DNA of 43,932 nt from Methanomassiliicoccales archaeon UBA280 (GTDB lineage Archaea; Thermoplasmatota; Thermoplasmata; SG8-5). How positions within the stretch are numbered: the stretch's first letter is position 1; each line of letters opens with the position of its first letter. Both the position numbers and the translations under genes were made by a program. Shown one piece after another: positions 38,702 to 43,932 of the stretch. The stretch is taken from NCBI GenBank assembly GCA_002499085.1, contig DAKD01000031.1, forward strand, positions 1 to 43,932, written 5' to 3'. The notes under the pieces are model-generated. The model did no database searches. It was given only the letters and a program-made list of their open reading frames with translations, and had not been told where the DNA came from.

Positions 38702-40750
38702 TCACCAATCGACAGTCCAGACTGTGTCGGCAGTGACATGAACCCAATAGCCCTCACCGGGGTTCATAATGTATGAGCCGGAGAGCTGGGTAATTAGATA
38801 GGATGAGTTCGAGCAATATCCTTCCACGGGAACGTCGTTTATCCCTCCGAGTGCTTCGTTGATGTTTTTTGAAGTTTGACCTGGGTAACCTACCATGTTC
38901 CAGCCTGCTTTGAGCGATATCTGGGTGCTGGTCCCGTAATCGCCGTAGACCGTCAGCTTGCCGTCCCCCAGTACGGTGATGTGTATCCAGATACCCATAG
39001 TGTTATCTACATCAGTAAGATCATTGCCCGTTCCGTTCATCCTGTAGGTTTTCCAGTGGTCGGAAGATGTCTCGGGGTTGTACCACTTCACGATATCCCA
39101 GGAAGTGCATCCGTCGCCCTGGCTGTCATCCAGCACGGTTGGTATGCTGGTGTTTGCCTGTATCAGCGGTACCGAAATCAGGTTCCATCCAAGGTGAACC
39201 GGAATGTCGAAGGTCATGTCAGGGAGATAGTGAATCTCGATGTTTTTATCTGCTCTATCATACAGATCAAGGTCTTCCTGCCAGAATATCTGGGCTTTGA
39301 CCTTTTCCCCGACAATCCCTGTGGCCATCGTAGGGCTCATTGAATCATCTGTGTCAGGGCGACTGACTACATTGTCCTGCCAGCGACCTGTCCATGAGAG
39401 GGGGTCCATGGGATCTGAGGACATGGAGTAATGGATTTCATATGTCCCGTAAGGGCTGGTTTCATCGTGCTCGGCCCAGACAGCATGAACTTCCGGCCCT
39501 TCTAAGCCGATGCAGCTTGAGATTACAGGGTCATGGGCATCGAAACCGTCTCGGTTGCTGATCATTGCATCTTCGTTGTTTCCGGACCAGGTCATGCCGT
39601 CATTTTGAGAACCCGAGTAATATATCTCGGTGCTTTCTGTATATGAGGATTGCTGCCATATCACATGGACATTGCTTCCCTGCGCATCTATCTGAACCTT
39701 GCTCGCAAAAGTGTCAGGTACAAGTTGGCTAATGTGCCTCTCCGGTTCCCAGTCAATGCCGTTGTTCATTGAACGCGTGTAATATACATCCGAAGCCCAG
39801 AGACCTTGGGATATCTCGATTTCCTGGGCCCATACAATGTGAACAATGGAATTCCCTGGTCCGCTGACTGCGATGTCCGGCGAAAATGCACCGGGTTCGG
39901 TTGGGGCATTCGGCATGCTTACCTGGATTGGCTGAGACCACATGTCACCTTGATTGGAGGATCTGGCATACCATATCTCTGTGGATTCTCCTACGGGAGA
40001 TATTTCATCCCACACAACATGCAGCGTCAGAGGCGAGTCTGTCACGGCTATCCTTGGCCGGTTTATCCAGGCGGCATTGTTTCCGGCCCTGGAACTGACA
40101 AGGATGTCCCCGAAGGTGTCCCTCTGGTCATGTGCGGTCCATGTGTTGCCATTGTCCTGTGAGCGGGAATAGTGTATCTCATATGTCATATCAGGATACT
40201 GCTCCACCCAGACGACGTGGATCCAGCCCATATGGTCAATGGCAATCGAAGGCATTGTCGCGTTCCCTGGATTGCCCGGATTCGATGATGAGGGCACATA
40301 GTCCTGGCTGATAAGCCTGTCTCCTTCAGTTAAGCCGTCATTGCTCCAAGAATGACCGCCATTCCCAGCCTCGGATTTTGAATAATGAATCTCCCAGTAA
40401 GGCTGATTAACGCTGTTGTTCTGCTCGGACCAAACAACATGCATCGAGCCTGCCCAAGGACTTCCAGGCGGTGCGATGGCAACCTCCGGAGTGTTCGCAT
40501 CGAAATCGCCGTCATCGCAGCTGATAATATATTCACCGCCCACCCAGCCGCGCGTGGAAGGGGGAGATGCTTCAGAGATTCCAAATGGCGTGGGATTCTG
40601 GTCTGAAGCATTTTGAATAGGTATTTCCTGTGCGGGCAGAGCCGAGATTGAAAGTACCATGAGAATTGCTACTGACGATGCAATCGCTACTGTTAAAGGA
40701 CAGCGTCCAGTTGCTTCGCATTTCAACCTTGGAGTATTATGTATTAACAT
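38702..40750 (-). CDS. Secreted BNR-repeat surface protein, paralogue
   Basis: This 682-residue protein has an N-terminal hydrophobic export segment (LTVAIASSVAILMVLSISAL), then BNR-like repeats (SQDNGNTWT, SSNQGDMW, SQNDGMTWSG) with WIHVVWVEQ strands. It ends with the same C-terminal module as its neighbour (LGWNLISVPLIQANTS, AGWNMVGYPGQTS, GEGYWVHVTADTVWTVDW). It lacks the two InlB-type modules. ATG 40750 has AAGGAAGAG upstream; TTG 40768 is in frame. The pair probably arose by tandem duplication with module gain or loss. Confidence 0.85.
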   Translation of the reverse strand: MLIHNTPRLKCEATGRCPLTVAIASSVAILMVLSISALPAQEIPIQNASDQNPTPFGISEASPPSTRGWVGGEYIISCDDGDFDANTPEVAIAPPGSPWAGSMHVVWSEQNNSVNQPYWEIHYSKSEAGNGGHSWSNDGLTEGDRLISQDYVPSSSNPGNPGNATMPSIAIDHMGWIHVVWVEQYPDMTYEIHYSRSQDNGNTWTAHDQRDTFGDILVSSRAGNNAAWINRPRIAVTDSPLTLHVVWDEISPVGESTEIWYARSSNQGDMWSQPIQVSMPNAPTEPGAFSPDIAVSGPGNSIVHIVWAQEIEISQGLWASDVYYTRSMNNGIDWEPERHISQLVPDTFASKVQIDAQGSNVHVIWQQSSYTESTEIYYSGSQNDGMTWSGNNEDAMISNRDGFDAHDPVISSCIGLEGPEVHAVWAEHDETSPYGTYEIHYSMSSDPMDPLSWTGRWQDNVVSRPDTDDSMSPTMATGIVGEKVKAQIFWQEDLDLYDRADKNIEIHYLPDMTFDIPVHLGWNLISVPLIQANTSIPTVLDDSQGDGCTSWDIVKWYNPETSSDHWKTYRMNGTGNDLTDVDNTMGIWIHITVLGDGKLTVYGDYGTSTQISLKAGWNMVGYPGQTSKNINEALGGINDVPVEGYCSNSSYLITQLSGSYIMNPGEGYWVHVTADTVWTVDW

Positions 40751-40798
40751 ATTTCTCTTCCTTGACAAATATGTATGCAGCAGTTTAAATAACTTTCC

Positions 40799-43759
40799 TT
40801 AATCCGCCTGAAGACTATCATCGACAAGAAACTGCATTTCCTGGCGGATTTTAGCTGACATTGTCTTCATATCCATCTTGTCGTAGATGTCGAGAGCCCT
40901 GGCATAACTGTCAATGGCCTTTTCGGGTTCATTAGTTTTTCTGTGAGCCCTTGCCTGCGCAAGGTGAAGCATGCCGATTTTCTGAGGTTCTTCTATTTCT
41001 GTAGCTAACTTCAAACTTAAATCAAAATAATGTGTTGAAGTTGCATCATCTTTGTTCTCCGCACTTAGTGAACCCATTAATCTATAAACGGTGGTTTGTA
41101 TTTCTTTGAAAGAATGCTTCTGCGCCAGTTCAAGCGATTTGACGCAGTGTTCTAATGACTCCGCATGCATGCCCATTTCGATTTCTGCCTCCGCGATGTT
41201 ATTCAGAGCTTGGGCGATACCCCAGATGTCACCGATTTTTTGCATAATAGCCAAATTTTCATGATAATTTTTAAGGGCCTCCTCAAAATGACCCATGTTG
41301 AAATAGGCGCTGCCGATATTATTGAATACATTGGCTACGCCGACGTTGTCTCCGATTCGCTTTTTTATCTGAAGGCTTCTCTCATACAATTTCAGAGAAG
41401 TTTGGTATTCCCCAAGATCGTCATAGAGGGCTCCAATGTTGTTCAGGACCATGGAAAGACCTTTAACATCGCCGATCTTATTCATCATTTCCTCAGCTTT
41501 TTCATAATACTTGAGAGATTCTTCCAGCTTCCCCATCATGAGGTAGACTCCGCCTAGGTTGTCATTTATGAATGCGATTCCTTGATTGTATTTGGCTTTC
41601 TCAAAAAACTCTCCTGCTTTCAGCCAATTGGAAATGGCCTGGCTGTAGTCTTTGAGATGGTAATAGACACCGCCAACATTCATGTATGCCTGGCCAAGTT
41701 CCTGAGGAGCGCTCAGGACCATGCTCTCCCTGAGGTAATCCGACTGGAGTTCCAATGCTCTGTCGTATATTCCTTTTCTAAGGTAAATCTTTCCGAGGTA
41801 ACCGTTTATCTTAGCCTTCCAAAAAGCATTACCGGATTCTGTTGCAAGTTTGATGCCCTCTTCAAAAATGGATATAGCTTCATCGTAATTTCCTTGCGAT
41901 TGGTGTACACGCCCCTTTTTCATTGTCACTCTGACTGGGACCGGCATGTTCAATGGTTGTTTGAGCAACCAATCATAATTGAAAAGAGCCGCGATATAGT
42001 TACCGTCCAGTTCATGTAATTCCCCAAGTGTTTCTTTGATTTCATATGTTTGAGAATCTATCCGACCAGAAAGTTCCATTAACTCCGCTGCGTTCTCATA
42101 AAATTTGATGGATTCCCTGGGGGCTAGATTGTCTATGGCTTTATTCCCAGCCAAAATGCTGTAAGCAATTCCCTTATCCGTGTCCCGAGCATTGCTGTAA
42201 TGGTAAGCCAGGCTGTAGATGACTTTGTCATAGTTACCCTTATATGCGGATTCAATGACCTCTCCAGCATGATAATGCAGGGTTTTTCTCCAGCGATTGC
42301 TCAGTTCTGAATATATCACTTCCTGCGTTTTTGAATGCTGGAACATGAGTTCTTCGTCTGAAGGCTCGATAAAAATATTAAGATTCACAAGGGTATTGAT
42401 TGTTTCCTCGACTTTCGTGGCGTCCAGGCTGAAAGCCGTGCAAAGCATTGATTTTTGGAATCTACGGCCCAAAACCGCGCCGTACTCCACGAACCGCAGG
42501 CAGTCGAGGCTAAGGCCATCCAAACGTCTCGATACTATGTCGAACACGGAATGAGGCAATGAGGATTTCGGCCCGTGTGTTAGCACCCATACATCACCGT
42601 CCTTAATCAAAGTGCCATCTGATGTCAGCGTAGATATTGCTTCCTTAATGAAGAAAGGATTACCGTCAGACTCAGTTCTCAGGTTTGTAAGAAGCTCGTC
42701 CGGCGGTGTTCCCCCATCAAGCGCATTTGATACTATCAATTTCAAAGATTCATCATCAATGGGTTCTAAAATAATATTTTTCACTGACTTCCTGTCTGAT
42801 GCCAGGTCGTCAAGGATTTTTCTAAGTTCGGGTATATTGCTTTCTACGGCATCTTCCCTGTAAGTTATACACAACGCTATTTTATTCTCCAATAAATTAC
42901 GGGCAAGGAACGGAATTGCCAGGATTGTTGATGCATCTGCCCAGTGAATGTCCTCCAAAATCAGCAACAGCCCATGCTGTGCTGCTGAACTGATTAAGGT
43001 TTCCAGTATTTTATTCTGAACATTTGTTCTCTCTGCGCTTAGATTTATTCGGTCAATTTGGCGTTTAACTCTGAATTTTGTATCGACTATCTTTCCTAGC
43101 AATATCTCAGTGCCTGTGAGGGAGTCAATGTCGCCATCCCAATCAACCAGAAGATCGTAGAATGTGCTCTCGATTTCCGCAAGGCAGCGCCTGATTTCCT
43201 GCTTCATGTCAGGATGCTCCTCGCCCGACGTGACAACAGCCAGATAAACCAGGTCCCCGTGCTCAATGAAAATTTTAGTATTCATATATTCGAGTTTTCC
43301 TAATCCGCCTTTATGGGATTCAGTACCTCCGTCCCCGAAAGAATCCTTTACAAAATCCTGAACTGCAGTAAGCATCGAACCCAGTATGTCCTCGTCCATG
43401 CCTTCTTCAGGGGAACGCGAGACATGGGAGATCAATAGGCCGATTTTACTGATCAGGAACACTTCATCGAAATGTACGAATTCCTCGCTTTGGAAAAGCT
43501 CTGTGTCAATGATGCTGGAAAGAGCTCTCTGAAACGGGAGATATGGCACTAATGTGTCCTGAACGGTTGTTTCACCCAGGAGTACAGTCATGCCGAGGGC
43601 CTCGGCCTTGGATTTCAAGTGTTCTACCAGAGTTGTCTTTCCGATACCTGCCTCGCCGCTGACAAGTACGGTTCGCCCTCTGGACTCAAGTGCATCTCTG
43701 AGCGAGCTCTCAATGACTGCCTTCTCTTTCTCCCGGCCAATCATTTTTGTATTTGGCAT
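40799..43759 (-). CDS. Large AAA/TPR ATPase (STAND-like) with inserted domain
   Basis: This 986-residue signalling-type NTPase has the N-terminal signature MIGREKEKAVIE, Walker A GEAGIGKT (35-42), Walker B LLLILEDIHWAD (near 266), sensor CITYRED and a winged-helix region. About ten tetratricopeptide repeats follow from about 520 on (NNIGALYDDLGEYQTSLKLYERSL, NNIGSAYFNMGHFEEALKNY). Between Walker A and B, residues about 130-240 form an insert (KIFIEHGDLVYLAVVTSGEE...DWDGDIDSLTG). It looks like a small alpha/beta sensory module of the Longin/roadblock kind. ATG 43759 opens at the conserved region; the frame extends to 43900 without conserved content. No output domain is present. Confidence 0.82.
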   Translation of the reverse strand: MPNTKMIGREKEKAVIESSLRDALESRGRTVLVSGEAGIGKTTLVEHLKSKAEALGMTVLLGETTVQDTLVPYLPFQRALSSIIDTELFQSEEFVHFDEVFLISKIGLLISHVSRSPEEGMDEDILGSMLTAVQDFVKDSFGDGGTESHKGGLGKLEYMNTKIFIEHGDLVYLAVVTSGEEHPDMKQEIRRCLAEIESTFYDLLVDWDGDIDSLTGTEILLGKIVDTKFRVKRQIDRINLSAERTNVQNKILETLISSAAQHGLLLILEDIHWADASTILAIPFLARNLLENKIALCITYREDAVESNIPELRKILDDLASDRKSVKNIILEPIDDESLKLIVSNALDGGTPPDELLTNLRTESDGNPFFIKEAISTLTSDGTLIKDGDVWVLTHGPKSSLPHSVFDIVSRRLDGLSLDCLRFVEYGAVLGRRFQKSMLCTAFSLDATKVEETINTLVNLNIFIEPSDEELMFQHSKTQEVIYSELSNRWRKTLHYHAGEVIESAYKGNYDKVIYSLAYHYSNARDTDKGIAYSILAGNKAIDNLAPRESIKFYENAAELMELSGRIDSQTYEIKETLGELHELDGNYIAALFNYDWLLKQPLNMPVPVRVTMKKGRVHQSQGNYDEAISIFEEGIKLATESGNAFWKAKINGYLGKIYLRKGIYDRALELQSDYLRESMVLSAPQELGQAYMNVGGVYYHLKDYSQAISNWLKAGEFFEKAKYNQGIAFINDNLGGVYLMMGKLEESLKYYEKAEEMMNKIGDVKGLSMVLNNIGALYDDLGEYQTSLKLYERSLQIKKRIGDNVGVANVFNNIGSAYFNMGHFEEALKNYHENLAIMQKIGDIWGIAQALNNIAEAEIEMGMHAESLEHCVKSLELAQKHSFKEIQTTVYRLMGSLSAENKDDATSTHYFDLSLKLATEIEEPQKIGMLHLAQARAHRKTNEPEKAIDSYARALDIYDKMDMKTMSAKIRQEMQFLVDDSLQAD

Positions 43760-43932
43760 CAGCTCAGCATTGGTTTTGTAGATGTTAATCTTTTCGTTGG
43801 TTAGGATATGTAATCTGGGGATTACTATACAAATGCCGAGATAGCACCGAGGCAGAGCCTCGGTTAAGTCGCGGCAATAAATTTCCGCTCCACGCTCCAT
43901 CCTTCAGCCCAAGTTTGACACTTTGCTCCGCT
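43760..43932. other. Window edge upstream of the AAA/TPR gene
   Basis: These 173 nt hold the presumed promoter of the minus-strand ATPase gene (weak TATA-like AAGATTAACA near 43780-43789). I see no other feature. Confidence 0.3.

Overview
The window is archaeal chromosome, most likely from a mesophilic member of the Thermoplasmata (Thermoplasmatota). The support is a TOPRIM-type archaeal DnaG, an LSm/L37e/PurF operon, an Rpo7-Spt4-DUF359-S24e-S27ae operon, a ThiD-ThiN fusion, a hexulose-phosphate synthase/RraA fusion, TATA boxes about 25 nt upstream of often leaderless genes, and a DUF835 domain. The lineage is inferred from gene content only; no rRNA or methanogenesis gene is present.

Layout. 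1-1.5 kb: a small AT-rich accessory patch with an AbrB/zinc-ribbon regulator, a toxin-antitoxin-like pair whose toxin is broken by two 1-nt deletions, and a 17-bp near-identical direct repeat on either side. 1.6-9.7 kb: core genes (zinc mini-protein, LonB-like AAA+ ATPase, dnaG, lsm, rpl37e, purF, glutaredoxin-like, kae1, double-HTH regulator). 9.7-17.4 kb: one 2561-codon gene that joins a full-length isoleucyl-tRNA synthetase-like protein with degenerate HIGH and KMSKS motifs to helix-hairpin-helix, zinc-ribbon and TPR-like segments, a disordered tail of about 860 residues and a C-terminal DUF835. 17.4-20.1 kb: a tRNA-Arg with a tandem array of inverted repeats at its 3' side, then the transcription/translation operon. 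20.2-33.1 kb: membrane pyrophosphatase, M20 peptidase and KaiC-like operon, glycosyltransferase and thiamine genes, MFS transporter, DRG GTPase, Pcm, HAD phosphatase, TraB-like protein and Hps-RraA. 33.1-36.2 kb: non-coding structured DNA, a Ski2/Mtr4-like helicase, a tiny ORF and a tRNA-Gly preceded by a hairpin that copies its acceptor stem. 36.2-43.8 kb: two related secreted BNR-repeat proteins and a large AAA/TPR signalling ATPase.

The items I find most novel are non-coding or chimeric. (1) Hairpin arrays carrying copies of tRNA ends flank both tRNA genes in the window. (2) A non-coding element present twice (behind purF and behind hps-rraA) has conserved nested inverted repeats with a compensatory base-pair change. 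(3) A probable branched structured RNA lies at 33457-33601. (4) The IleRS-like/DUF835 chimera may be a repurposed synthetase or a fused essential enzyme with unusual signatures.
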